The notes under the pieces are model-generated. The model was not told where the DNA came from. It saw only the letters and a program-made list of their open reading frames with translations, and did no database searches. Positions 24,048 to 32,654 of a stretch of DNA of 64,000 bases are shown here, one piece after another. The DNA is from Candidatus Gastranaerophilales bacterium HUM_1. GTDB taxonomy: Bacteria; Cyanobacteriota; Vampirovibrionia; Gastranaerophilales; Gastranaerophilaceae. Position 1 is the first letter of the stretch. Every line of letters starts with the position of its first letter. The stretch covers positions 62,001-126,000 of the forward strand of contig DAAY01000008.1 in the NCBI GenBank assembly GCA_002103105.1, in the 5' to 3' direction. The translations under genes were made by a program, and so were the position numbers.

Positions 24048-26882
24048 TCAAGATTTTTTCAAGTACTTCTTCAAATATTTTCCAGTATAAGATTCTTTAC
24101 AATTCATAATATCTTCGGGAGTACCAGTTGCAACAATTTGACCTCCATCAACCCCACCTTCTGGACCGAGATCAATAATATAATCCGCAATCTTTATCAA
24201 ATCAAGATTATGTTCAATCATTAAGATAGTATTTCCTTGATCTGCAAGAGCTTGAAGAATTTTAACCAATTTATCTAAGTCTGCCCAATGCAATCCAACA
24301 GAAGGCTCATCTAGAAGGTATAAAGTTTTACCAGTAGATCGTTTATTTAACTCTGATGCTAGCTTAATTCTCTGAGCCTCACCTCCAGATAGAGTCGTTG
24401 CACTTTGACCAAGCTTCATATAATCAAGACCCACATCATTCAAGGTTTGAAGCTTATTTTTTATTGACGGAATATTATCAAAAAATTCTAATGCTTCATG
24501 AACACTCATATCCAATACATCTGAAATTGTTTTACCTTTATATTTAACCTCTAAAGTTTCTCTGTTGTAACGTTTGCCTTTGCAAACATCACATTTTACA
24601 TAAACATCCGAAAGGAAATTCATTTCGATTTTTACTAAACCATCACCTTTACAAGCTTCACATCTTCCACCTTTTACATTAAAACTAAATCTTCCTGGCT
24701 TGTAGCCTCGAACTTTTGATTCATTAGTTTTTGCAAAAAGTTCTCTGATAGGAGTGAACACATCTGTATATGTAGCGGGATTTGAACGAGGGGTTCTTCC
24801 AATTGGGGATTGGTCAATATCAATAATTTTATCAATGTTTTCAAACCCTAATATTTCATCAATTCCTTGAGGTTTTGGTTTATTTTTTCTTAGCTTGTGA
24901 ACAGCGTATTCATAAACCAAATCTTGCATAAGAGTAGATTTTCCACTCCCAGAAACCCCTGTTAGAATAACAATCTTACCAAGAGGAATATCTACATTAA
25001 CATTTTTCAAGTTATTTAAATATGCGTTTTTAACTTGCAAAAATTTACCATTTCCTTCCCTAACTTTATCTGGAACTGGGATATGTTTTTCTCCACTTAA
25101 ATATTTACCTGTGATAGAACGTTTTTCTTTGATAATATCATCAACCGCACCTTGAGCAATAATTTCTCCACCTGCAACTCCTGCACGAGGCCCAATATCT
25201 ACAATATAATCTGCACTTCTAATTGTATCTTCATCATGTTCTACAACAATCAATGTGTTTCCAAGATTTCTCAACTTGAACAGAGTTTTGATTAGCATAT
25301 CATTATCTCTTTGGTGAAGCCCGATTGAAGGTTCATCAAGAACATAAAGAACACCACTCAAGCCACTACCAATCTGAGAAGCCAGTCTAATTCGTTGAGA
25401 TTCTCCACCTGATAAAGTCCCAGCCATTCTAGCCAAATCTAGATAATGTAAACCTACATCAATTAAGAACTTTAACCTTGCACGAATTTCATCAAGAATT
25501 TGTTTTGCAATTTTTAATTGATACTCCGTAAGGTCTAGATACAAGTCTGTAATAAATTGAAACTCATCATCAATTGACATTTTTGTAAAATCAAAAATAT
25601 TTTTATCTTTTATTTTTACAGCAAGAGGGAATGGTTTAAGTCTTGCTCCTCCACATTTTGGACAAGGCTTTGCGACCATAAATTTTTCTATTTCTTCTCG
25701 CCAATAATCACCATTTGCATCATTATACCTTTTTTCTAAGAATGGAATAACACCAACAAATGGTTGGATATTTGTTTGGTAACGACTAGTTCCAAATTGT
25801 TTTACTTTTATTTTAATTGCTTCGTTTGAACCATATAAAATTATATCTTGCTCTTTTTTAGAAAGATTTTCAAACGGAGCATCCATATCTATTTTGTATG
25901 CAGAACAAACAGAACTCAATAAATCATGATAATAAGTTGTAGCACTTCTTGTCGCCCAAGCATATATTGCACCTTGATTTAATGAAATCGATTTATCTGG
26001 AACAACCAAATCTGGATCAACAACAAAATCTGCACCAAGCCCTGCACATCTTTCGCAAGCACCATATGGAGCATTGAAAGAAAATATTCTTGGAGTTAAT
26101 TCTTCAAAGCTTAAATTACAATCTGGACAGGCTAATTTTTCACTGAAGATAATCTCCTTATCTCCGACAACATCAACCATCATAATTCCATCTGATTTTT
26201 TTAGGGCAATTTGAACACTATCAGCAATTCTTGAACGAGCAGAATCTTTTACAACAATTCTATCTACCACCACACTGATATCATGTTTCTTCGTTTTTGC
26301 AAGCTCAATTTCATCCTCATCAAGATTATAAATTTCACCATCAACCTTAACTCTAACAAAACCTTCTTGCCTCAATTCTTCAAACAAAGAAGAATATTCA
26401 CCTTTTTTCCCTCTTACAACAGGAGCCAAGATTTGAATTTTAGTGCCTTCACCCAATTGAATAATTTTTGAAACAATTTCATCTAGCGTTTGCGGTTTAA
26501 TTTTCTTTCCGCAAACTGGACAATATGGAACTCCAACCCTGGCATACAAAAGTCTTAAATAATCGTAAATTTCTGTGATTGTCCCCACAGTAGAACGAGG
26601 GTTGTTACTTTTTGATTTTTGGTCAATAGAAATTGCAGGAGAAAGCCCGTCAATATATTCAACATTTGGTTTGTCCATTTGACCTAAAAATTGTCTAGCA
26701 TAAGTTGAAAGACTTTCAATATATCGTCTTTGACCTTCTGCAAAAATTGTATCAAAAGCAAGAGAACTCTTACCAGAACCAGAAACACCAGTAAATACTA
26801 CTAACTCGTTTTTCGGAATTTCTAATGATACGTTTTTTAAATTATGTTCTTTTGCTCCAACTATTTTGATTTTATCTGCCAT
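24048..26882 (-). CDS. uvrA: Excinuclease ABC subunit A
   Basis: 944 residues, complete. Damage-recognition subunit of nucleotide excision repair. Two ABC ATPase modules are visible: GVSGSGKSSLAFDT near residue 35 and GVSGSGKSTLMQDL near 640, with signatures LSGGESQRIRLA and LSGGEAQRIKLA and Walker B VLDEPSIGLHQRD and LLDEPSVGLHWAD. Zinc sites are CPDC...CERC in module one and CEACKGDG...CDVCKGKR in module two. No uvrB is adjacent. It ends with Lys-rich YLKKYLKKS. Confidence 0.97.
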   Translation of the reverse strand: MADKIKIVGAKEHNLKNVSLEIPKNELVVFTGVSGSGKSSLAFDTIFAEGQRRYIESLSTYARQFLGQMDKPNVEYIDGLSPAISIDQKSKSNNPRSTVGTITEIYDYLRLLYARVGVPYCPVCGKKIKPQTLDEIVSKIIQLGEGTKIQILAPVVRGKKGEYSSLFEELRQEGFVRVKVDGEIYNLDEDEIELAKTKKHDISVVVDRIVVKDSARSRIADSVQIALKKSDGIMMVDVVGDKEIIFSEKLACPDCNLSFEELTPRIFSFNAPYGACERCAGLGADFVVDPDLVVPDKSISLNQGAIYAWATRSATTYYHDLLSSVCSAYKIDMDAPFENLSKKEQDIILYGSNEAIKIKVKQFGTSRYQTNIQPFVGVIPFLEKRYNDANGDYWREEIEKFMVAKPCPKCGGARLKPFPLAVKIKDKNIFDFTKMSIDDEFQFITDLYLDLTEYQLKIAKQILDEIRARLKFLIDVGLHYLDLARMAGTLSGGESQRIRLASQIGSGLSGVLYVLDEPSIGLHQRDNDMLIKTLFKLRNLGNTLIVVEHDEDTIRSADYIVDIGPRAGVAGGEIIAQGAVDDIIKEKRSITGKYLSGEKHIPVPDKVREGNGKFLQVKNAYLNNLKNVNVDIPLGKIVILTGVSGSGKSTLMQDLVYEYAVHKLRKNKPKPQGIDEILGFENIDKIIDIDQSPIGRTPRSNPATYTDVFTPIRELFAKTNESKVRGYKPGRFSFNVKGGRCEACKGDGLVKIEMNFLSDVYVKCDVCKGKRYNRETLEVKYKGKTISDVLDMSVHEALEFFDNIPSIKNKLQTLNDVGLDYMKLGQSATTLSGGEAQRIKLASELNKRSTGKTLYLLDEPSVGLHWADLDKLVKILQALADQGNTILMIEHNLDLIKIADYIIDLGPEGGVDGGQIVATGTPEDIMNCKESYTGKYLKKYLKKS

Positions 26883-26945
26883 AATACTTATATTATTATA
26901 CGAGAAAAAATGATTTTCAAATAAAAATCAGAGTTATGTTTTAAC

Positions 26946-26974
26946 TTTACAAAATCTCAAAAAAATGGTATAAT
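26946..26974 (+). promoter_or_regulatory. Promoter of the 224-residue gene
   Basis: TTTACA (26946-26951), 17 bases, TATAAT (26969-26974): a consensus-like promoter 67 bases before the ATG. Confidence 0.65.
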
Positions 26975-27040
26975 AAGCCTATTCTAGCCAATAAATGAGT
27001 AATAAATATTTCCTAAAATAAATGAAAGGAATTATTTATT

Positions 27041-27715
27041 ATGGGTAAAAAATCCAAATATCCAGATTATTCTACTGGAACAATTACCGTAAACGGAAAA
27101 ACTGTTGCATCCACTACAAAAGATAAAAACCATAATGTTGTAAGCTCAAATTACAACATGACTGATAATGAAAAGAAAATTTATGACTCTATTCAAAGCA
27201 ATTTATATAGTTCTTTGTCTAGTTTATTTGATATTACAGATGCGAATAAACAAGAATGGAATAATCAATTAAATGCAATGAAAAACCAAGGAATACAACA
27301 AATTAATGATATTTACACTCCGCTAGAAACGAATTTAAAAAATGATATTGCAAATCGCTTTGGTAATCTCGATAATTCGGTATTCATGGACAATTTGAAT
27401 GAAATAACCGACAAAAAATCTCAAGCAATATCTGCATTGAGTAATACCTTACTTGCCGCTCAAGGGGATTTATATAGTAATGAACTGAATAATAGGATTA
27501 ATAGCATTTCATTTTTAAATAATTTGAATTCCGCAATGAACAATAATATTTTGAATTTCACAAACGCAGCGATGAATAATTCAACCTCAGGTAATAATTA
27601 TAATAGCAACGCATACAATGCGACAAACTCTGGAAATCTATGGTCTAATCTTTTGAAAACTGGTAACACTTTTGTTAATGCCGCAGGTACAGCTGCAAAA
27701 TTTATGACAAAGTAA
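27041..27715 (+). CDS. Hypothetical Asn-rich helical protein (224 aa)
   Basis: Starts MGKKSKYPDYSTGTITVNGK, a short basic beta segment, followed by helices typical of coiled-coil rods (YDSIQSNLYSSLSSLFDI, then NDIANRFGNLDNSVFMDNL and DKKSQAISALSNTLLAAQGD). The C-terminal 60 residues are extremely rich in Asn and Ser and end GNTFVNAAGTAAKFMTK. No signal peptide and no cysteine. The layout of a basic head, helical rod and low-complexity end would suit a structural or secreted helical protein, but I do not recognise a family. Followed directly by a hairpin terminator. Confidence 0.7.
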   Translation: MGKKSKYPDYSTGTITVNGKTVASTTKDKNHNVVSSNYNMTDNEKKIYDSIQSNLYSSLSSLFDITDANKQEWNNQLNAMKNQGIQQINDIYTPLETNLKNDIANRFGNLDNSVFMDNLNEITDKKSQAISALSNTLLAAQGDLYSNELNNRINSISFLNNLNSAMNNNILNFTNAAMNNSTSGNNYNSNAYNATNSGNLWSNLLKTGNTFVNAAGTAAKFMTK

Positions 27716-27724
27716 AACAATTTA

Positions 27725-27744
27725 GAGGTGCGTATTCGCACCTC
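27725..27744 (+). terminator. Hairpin terminator after the 224-residue gene
   Basis: GAGGTGCG, TATT, CGCACCTC: an 8-bp perfect stem ten bases after the stop. The T-run is weak (AATTAAATTATT). Confidence 0.65.
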
Positions 27745-27787
27745 AATTAAATTATTAAGAAATATTACAATCAATCTATCAAAATAG

Positions 27788-27827
27788 CAATTTTTCTAAC
27801 TATATATACTTTATATATATAAAGTAT
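27788..27827 (+). promoter_or_regulatory. Recurrent promoter-like box with full palindrome
   Basis: CAATT at 27788 and ATACTTTATATA at 27806-27817, exact family spacing. Here the 12-mer continues into its mirror half, so 27806-27827 is a perfect 22-base palindrome. This suggests that the other boxes contain one half-site of a dimer-binding operator. The gene starts 30 bases downstream of the 12-mer. Confidence 0.6.
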
Positions 27828-27846
27828 TTAACAAGAGGACGAGCTT

Positions 27847-28632
27847 ATGGTTCACATGGTAAATGGAACACAGATGGATTCAATTATTTATAACAACAAC
27901 AGACAATTTCGTTCTGGTGTAAATATGAAAACAGGCAGATGTTGTTGCGATAGCGTGTTCTCACAAAGAAAAACTGTTTACGTATATGAACAACCTAAAA
28001 TGCCAACTGCTGTAAAAGCTACATTTTGGTCTATTGCCATAAAGAATTTTGCAGATATTGGAATGGGTATAGCTAATTTCTTTATGGGTATATTTGGCAA
28101 AAAGAAAGCATCTGCACCGGTTCAAACTCCTGCGGCAACGCAAAACAATAAAGTAACACCAGATAAACAAGGTGTGAATACACCAACATCACCAGTTGTT
28201 ACACCAAAGAAGGCTACAACTCCTCAAGGAGTTAACGACCCAGAAAAAGAAGATAATAATAAGAAGAAACAAACAAATGAGAAAAAATATAACGTTCCAA
28301 CTTCAGCAGAAATCCACAAATTTAACGGTAATGTCATTGTCCATGATGATGGATTAGGCGAAAAAGGTGATATTACTGGTAAAACTACCATTTCTAAGGA
28401 AACAGGTCAAAACGGTTATCCTCAAAAAATAACAGTTGGGAAGTACAATTACACACTTTATAGAGTTGAAGACAATGGTACCGTTTGGTACAAATCTCAA
28501 AATGGCAGTGAACAATTGTACAGATTAGAAAATAATAATAATAATACTTATGGTTTGAACCAACACGCTGAAGATAATGGCGTTGGAGAAGCAGATGTAT
28601 CAAAAATGGAAGAAAACAACTCCAACAAGTAG
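27847..28632 (+). CDS. Hypothetical Lys/Thr/Asn-rich protein (261 aa), possibly frameshifted
   Basis: ATG at 27847 after AAGAGGACGAG. The N-terminus has a CCC cluster (MKTGRCCCDSVF, residues about 28-39). A short hydrophobic stretch follows (IGMGIANFFMGIFG), then a Pro/Thr/Lys linker, then a small folded region EIHKFNGNVIVHDDGLGEKG and PQKITVGKYNYTLYRV. It ends in Asn-rich sequence at 28632. The downstream frame continues the same Thr/Ser/Lys linker style, and the two overlap by 56 bases in different frames, so this is probably the first part of one protein broken by an indel. It sits behind the recurrent box. Function unknown. Confidence 0.6.
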   Translation: MVHMVNGTQMDSIIYNNNRQFRSGVNMKTGRCCCDSVFSQRKTVYVYEQPKMPTAVKATFWSIAIKNFADIGMGIANFFMGIFGKKKASAPVQTPAATQNNKVTPDKQGVNTPTSPVVTPKKATTPQGVNDPEKEDNNKKKQTNEKKYNVPTSAEIHKFNGNVIVHDDGLGEKGDITGKTTISKETGQNGYPQKITVGKYNYTLYRVEDNGTVWYKSQNGSEQLYRLENNNNNTYGLNQHAEDNGVGEADVSKMEENNSNK

Positions 28633-29023
28633 CAAGAAAACCCAAACTCCTGCTTCTACAACTACGACTACATCAACAAATAATACCCAATCAACTACAA
28701 CACAAGCAAACGCATCTCAACAAAAAACAACAAGTACTGATAAGAAAACTCCAGCAAACACATCAATTCGCACAGACGAAGAATTAAAATCTACTATGAG
28801 CATTGGACGAGAAATTCCAGATTTTAAAAATACAAAATTGGGTACAGATGGAAAAACTTATTCTCCTATGAATGTAACCTATGGTTATGCACCTGAAGAA
28901 CTAAAAACGATTCCAGTATCTGCGGATAAAGTTGCAGAATTCCAAGGAGACGAAGCAAAAATCAAAGATTACGCATTAGACCAAATAAAAAAAGAACAAC
29001 AAGAAAGTCAAAAAGCAGAATAG
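28577..29023 (+). CDS. Continuation of the upstream protein in the +1 frame (148 aa frame)
   Basis: The frame opens at 28577 within the end of the previous gene but has no convincing ribosome binding site (CTGAAGATA ahead of ATG). Its first 60 residues are almost wholly Thr/Ser/Gln/Lys, continuing the upstream linker, then a compact region follows: RTDEELKSTMSIGREIPDF and SPMNVTYGYAPEELKTI. It is more likely the C-terminal part of the upstream protein, joined originally by one base, or by programmed slippage at the A-rich stretch near 28600-28615, than an independent gene. If joined, the protein would be about 400 residues. Confidence 0.5.
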   Translation: MALEKQMYQKWKKTTPTSSKKTQTPASTTTTTSTNNTQSTTTQANASQQKTTSTDKKTPANTSIRTDEELKSTMSIGREIPDFKNTKLGTDGKTYSPMNVTYGYAPEELKTIPVSADKVAEFQGDEAKIKDYALDQIKKEQQESQKAE

Positions 29024-29080
29024 AATATAAAATTTGAAAAGTTATTTTTACACTTCTAAGATGAAAAATTAAAGATTATA

Positions 29081-29122
29081 AAAAATACTTCCGAAACTCT
29101 GAAAAAGAAAGGAAGTATTTTT
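29081..29122 (+). terminator. Perfect hairpin, terminator or ribosome-site sequester
   Basis: AAAAATACTTCC, eighteen bases, then GGAAGTATTTTT. The right arm ends in T's like a terminator, but it also contains the GGAAG that would be the ribosome binding site of the small gene whose ATG begins at 29124. Confidence 0.55.
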
Positions 29123-29123
29123 T

Positions 29124-29288
29124 ATGGCAAAAATTATTGAAAATGAACGACGGATTATAAGATTATCAGTAGATGATATTCTTAATATCGTAAGAGAATA
29201 TCAACAATTAACAAAACATAGTTGTTGCTACGAACACACGAGGGAAATCTTGAAAAAGAATGTCCTATACCTGCCAGAAGAAGTTTAA
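29124..29288 (+). CDS. Small hypothetical protein (54 aa)
   Basis: An open frame MAKIIENERRIIRLSVDDIL to PEEV and TAA, preceded by GGAAG eight bases upstream. It looks like a small helical protein with a central CC pair and several basic residues; codon use is similar to neighbouring genes. The ribosome site is inside a hairpin, so expression may be conditional. No family recognised. Confidence 0.5.
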   Translation: MAKIIENERRIIRLSVDDILNIVREYQQLTKHSCCYEHTREILKKNVLYLPEEV

Positions 29289-29370
29289 AGTTTCGCTTTG
29301 TAATAATGCATAACCAAATATTTCCAAAATATTATATTCATAGTATTATAAGGTAAAAAGGATTTATATT

Positions 29371-30654
29371 ATGCAATTTATAGATAAAGCTAGAATTAAA
29401 ATATCATCAGGTAAAGGCGGGAACGGCGTAGTTGCTTGGCGTCGTGAAAAATTCGTAGATAAAGGCGGACCCGCAGGTGGAGATGGGGGCAACGGCGGAA
29501 GCGTATATTTAATCGCTGACGAAGGACTATCAACACTACTCGATTTTACCTATCGTTCAATTTTCAAAGCTAATAATGGTGAAAACGGCTTCAAAAAAAG
29601 TATGCACGGTAAAAGTGCAAAAGATTTATATTTGAAAGTTCCAGTTGGCACAATTGTTAAAGATTTGAAAACAGGAAATATAATTGCAGATTTAACCCAT
29701 CACGAACAAAAAGTTCTTGTTGCAAAGGGTGGACGAGGAGGAAGAGGCAACACTCATTTCTGTACTCCTCAAAATAGAGCTCCTCAGTATTGCGAACCAG
29801 GAGAACCAGGAATCGAAAGAGATTTGCAATTAGAATTAAAACTTCTAGCAGATGTTGGACTTTTGGGTATGCCAAACGCAGGAAAATCAACTTTTATTAG
29901 TAGAGTTTCAGCAGCAAAACCTAAAATTGCAGATTATCCATTTACAACAATTATTCCAAACCTTGGAGTTGTAAGAAAATCAACAGGCGATGGATATGTT
30001 ATCGCTGATATTCCAGGGTTAATCGAAGGGGCTTCTGAAGGTGTCGGGTTAGGACACGATTTTTTAAGACACGTAGAAAGATGTCGTTTTTTGTTACACA
30101 TAGTTGATGGAACAGAAGAAAACCCTATAAACAATTTCAACATTATTAATAAAGAACTTGAAAAATATTCAGAAAAGTTAGCAAAACTTCACCAAATTGT
30201 TGCAATTAACAAGATTGATTCAATTGAACCTGAAAAACTAGAAGACTTGAAAAAACAATTCAAAGACTTAGGAATTGAAGCATTTTGCATTTCTGCCGTA
30301 ACAGGAGAAAACTTGGATAAATTAAAACACGAACTTGAAAAAGACGTTAATTCCATCGAAAAACCAACAGTTGACGTAATTGTTGAAGAAGATTTAGAAG
30401 CAACAAACAATGACGATGGATGGTGGGAAGTTCACAAATTGGACAAAAACACTTATCTTGTTGATGGTGGTAGAATTTTGAGAATATCTCAAGTTACAGA
30501 CCCAAGAAGCACAGAACAAGTTATTCGATTCCAAAATATAATGATAAGTATGGGCATTATGGCAGAATTAAAACATCTAGGAGTCCAAAACGAAGATACA
30601 ATCATTGTAGGAAAATTAGAACTTGAATACTGGGATGACGAAGTTTACAAATAG
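29371..30654 (+). CDS. obgE: GTPase Obg/CgtA
   Basis: 427 residues with all three Obg parts. The Gly-rich Obg fold comes first (MQFIDKARIKISSGKGGNGV, then GPAGGDGGNGGSVYL). The G domain has GMPNAGKSTF, YPFTTIIPNLGVV, DIPGLIEGASEGVGLG and NKID. The C-terminal OCT domain ends the protein (GWWEVHKLDKNTYLVDGGRI). It acts in 50S ribosome assembly and stress response. Its usual partners rplU and rpmA are not in the window. Confidence 0.97.
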   Translation: MQFIDKARIKISSGKGGNGVVAWRREKFVDKGGPAGGDGGNGGSVYLIADEGLSTLLDFTYRSIFKANNGENGFKKSMHGKSAKDLYLKVPVGTIVKDLKTGNIIADLTHHEQKVLVAKGGRGGRGNTHFCTPQNRAPQYCEPGEPGIERDLQLELKLLADVGLLGMPNAGKSTFISRVSAAKPKIADYPFTTIIPNLGVVRKSTGDGYVIADIPGLIEGASEGVGLGHDFLRHVERCRFLLHIVDGTEENPINNFNIINKELEKYSEKLAKLHQIVAINKIDSIEPEKLEDLKKQFKDLGIEAFCISAVTGENLDKLKHELEKDVNSIEKPTVDVIVEEDLEATNNDDGWWEVHKLDKNTYLVDGGRILRISQVTDPRSTEQVIRFQNIMISMGIMAELKHLGVQNEDTIIVGKLELEYWDDEVYK

Positions 30655-30688
30655 AGCAAACCATCACCCCAATATCAAATCAAATTAT

Positions 30689-31294
30689 CTATTCTTCGTA
30701 TTTCATAGCTTCTGGGCACGGAAATCTTCTTAAGCTAGCGTTCGGATCTTTTAATTTAAGATCGATTGCACACTTAAGTGCAGTATTAACAGCAGTCTTT
30801 TTTAATTCTCTAGCTTTGTCATTGTAGATTTTTGCATTCTTATAATCAAAAGATGAAAAATACATTTCACTAAGATTAGAATAGTATTTTTCATTACTTG
30901 GATCTAAACTAATAGCTTTTTTTGCATCCGCAAGAGCTTTGTTTTTAGCAAGATTTCTTACAGATTCTGAAGCAGTAGCTCCTCTTTGAGTATTATAAGT
31001 AGAAAAATATACTGTTGAACGCTCCATATATAATGCAGCTTCGTCTGGATGTTTCACGATTGCACTTGAAAGCTTCGCAAGTTTTTCGCTACTACCTGAA
31101 CAAATATACTCCTTCATTTCTTTAGAAATATCAGCTTTTGAGCGGAATTTATATGTCAAAGTAATATTAGAGTCAGGACTACAAGCTAATGGTATCTCTC
31201 TTTCTTTATACTCAGTATTTGCAGCAAAAACAACACCAATCGTACAACCAACTAAAAATAGTAACAAGAACAATTTTGATAGTTTAAATTTCAT
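30689..31294 (-). CDS. Exported TPR-like protein (201 aa)
   Basis: The ATG at 31294 follows GGAG by six bases; an ATG four codons upstream overlaps that site. A signal peptide is present (LFLLLFLVGCTIGVVFAA, with a Cys that is probably not a lipobox because the region after it is still hydrophobic). Residues 70-185 contain tetratricopeptide-like helices: VKHPDEAALYMERSTVYF, ALADAKKAISLDPSNEKYY and LSEMYFSSFDYKNAKIY. Two cysteine pairs (CSPDSN and CSGSS; CAIDLK and PCPEAM) may form disulfides. Probably a periplasmic protein-interaction scaffold; partner unknown. Confidence 0.75.
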   Translation of the reverse strand: MKFKLSKLFLLLFLVGCTIGVVFAANTEYKEREIPLACSPDSNITLTYKFRSKADISKEMKEYICSGSSEKLAKLSSAIVKHPDEAALYMERSTVYFSTYNTQRGATASESVRNLAKNKALADAKKAISLDPSNEKYYSNLSEMYFSSFDYKNAKIYNDKARELKKTAVNTALKCAIDLKLKDPNASLRRFPCPEAMKYEE

Positions 31295-31418
31295 AACCAA
31301 CTCCATAGAAATAATAACACTCTTTCCTACTATTGTAACATATTATTTCAACTGTTGCAAGATTATATAATAAGTGTTAAACTTGAAGAAGTAAGATTAG
31401 ATATGAGGGTTTAAAATT

Positions 31419-31592
31419 ATGGCAAGATTAATCAGACCAACATGGGCTGTAAGATGTGTTCAATCAGGATGTAAATGTTTATTTGAAGTAGCAAAATTAG
31501 AAGATGGGAAACAACAAGAAGTTGTATGTCCAAATTGCGGTGAACACTACGTTTATCCAATTTATGATAACGATGAAGACGAACAAAAATAA
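31419..31592 (+). CDS. Small zinc-ribbon protein (57 aa)
   Basis: MARLIRPTWAVRCVQSGCKC followed by VVCPNCGEHYVYPIYDNDED. Cys13, Cys18 or Cys20, Cys37 and Cys40 make a likely zinc ribbon, and the C-terminus is acidic. A GAGGG lies 9 bases before ATG. Its stop is two bases before the ATG of the radical SAM gene, so the two are translationally linked. Function unknown; small ribbons like this often bind nucleic acid or a partner enzyme. Confidence 0.75.
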   Translation: MARLIRPTWAVRCVQSGCKCLFEVAKLEDGKQQEVVCPNCGEHYVYPIYDNDEDEQK

Positions 31593-31594
31593 AA

Positions 31595-32542
31595 ATGTTT
31601 TTTAATAATACAGACAAAAGATACAACCAATTCAGTGCATATTTAAAAAATAAATTCGGAGCAAAAGTTTATAAAATAACTATTGATGCTGGGTTTTCTT
31701 GCCCTAATAGGGACGGAAAAATATCAACTGGGGGTTGTATTTTTTGTGATGAAGGGGGAAGTTTTTCCCAAGCTCATTCAAACTTGCTATCAATACAAGA
31801 ACAAGTTAACACTGGAGCAAAAACATTACACGATAGATTTAAGGCTGAAAAATTTATGTCTTATTTTCAAGCGTACACAAATACCTACCGACCTGTGAAC
31901 GAACTTGAAAAGATTTATAAATCTGCACTAAATCACCCAGATATTGTAGGATTATCAATAGGAACTCGCCCTGATTGTGTAGAAAATGATAAATTGGATT
32001 TGATTTCAGATATATCAAAAGATTATTACACTTGGATTGAGTACGGCTTGCAATCTGTACATGATAAAACCTTGTTAAAAATAAATCGAGGTCACAATTT
32101 CGATTGTTTCCTTGATGCTTATGAAAGAACAAAAGAACGAGGAATAAATGTTTGTACACATGTTATTTTTGGACTTTGGGAATCAAGAGATGAAATATTA
32201 CAAACAGCAGAAAAGCTTGCAGAATTAAAAGTTGACGGCGTTAAAATTCACATGCTTTGTGCCTTAAAAGATACAAAATTAGCAACGCTTTATGAAAATA
32301 AAGAAATTGATTTTATGTCAGAAGAAGAGTATGTTCAACTTGTTTGCGATTTTCTTGAAATTTTACCCCCAGAAACGACTATCCACCGTCTTGCAGGGAA
32401 TGGATTAAAAAAGAACCTTATAGCTCCAAGATGGCTTGGGGCAAAGCTTGATTGCCTAAATAAAATTGATAGAGAATTTGTTAACAGAAATTCATATCAA
32501 GGAGCCAAAAACACTTTACAAAACCACAAAAACATGACATAA
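31595..32542 (+). CDS. Radical SAM protein, YhcC/TIGR01212 family
   Basis: 315 residues. The cluster-binding segment is FSCPNRDGKISTGGCIFCDE with C-x10-C-x2-C spacing as in Elp3-like radical SAM proteins, preceded by KVYKITIDAG. Further motifs are the substrate and SAM strands IGLSIGTRPDCVEN-like (VGLSIGTRPDCVE) and WIEYGLQSVHDKTL, IKIHMLCALKDTKL, and IHRLAGNG. YhcC-type proteins are conserved in anaerobes; the reaction is not established. It follows the zinc-ribbon gene by two bases, a pairing that suggests a joint role. Confidence 0.85.
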   Translation: MFFNNTDKRYNQFSAYLKNKFGAKVYKITIDAGFSCPNRDGKISTGGCIFCDEGGSFSQAHSNLLSIQEQVNTGAKTLHDRFKAEKFMSYFQAYTNTYRPVNELEKIYKSALNHPDIVGLSIGTRPDCVENDKLDLISDISKDYYTWIEYGLQSVHDKTLLKINRGHNFDCFLDAYERTKERGINVCTHVIFGLWESRDEILQTAEKLAELKVDGVKIHMLCALKDTKLATLYENKEIDFMSEEEYVQLVCDFLEILPPETTIHRLAGNGLKKNLIAPRWLGAKLDCLNKIDREFVNRNSYQGAKNTLQNHKNMT

Positions 32543-32654
32543 TGTGGTTGGTACGTTTTGTAAAATTTTGTTAATGAAACTTTAGTGTGATAGCAAAAAA
32601 ATATATTCACTCGTATTATACGAATGGAATTTATTTAATTATTGGAGAAAAAGG

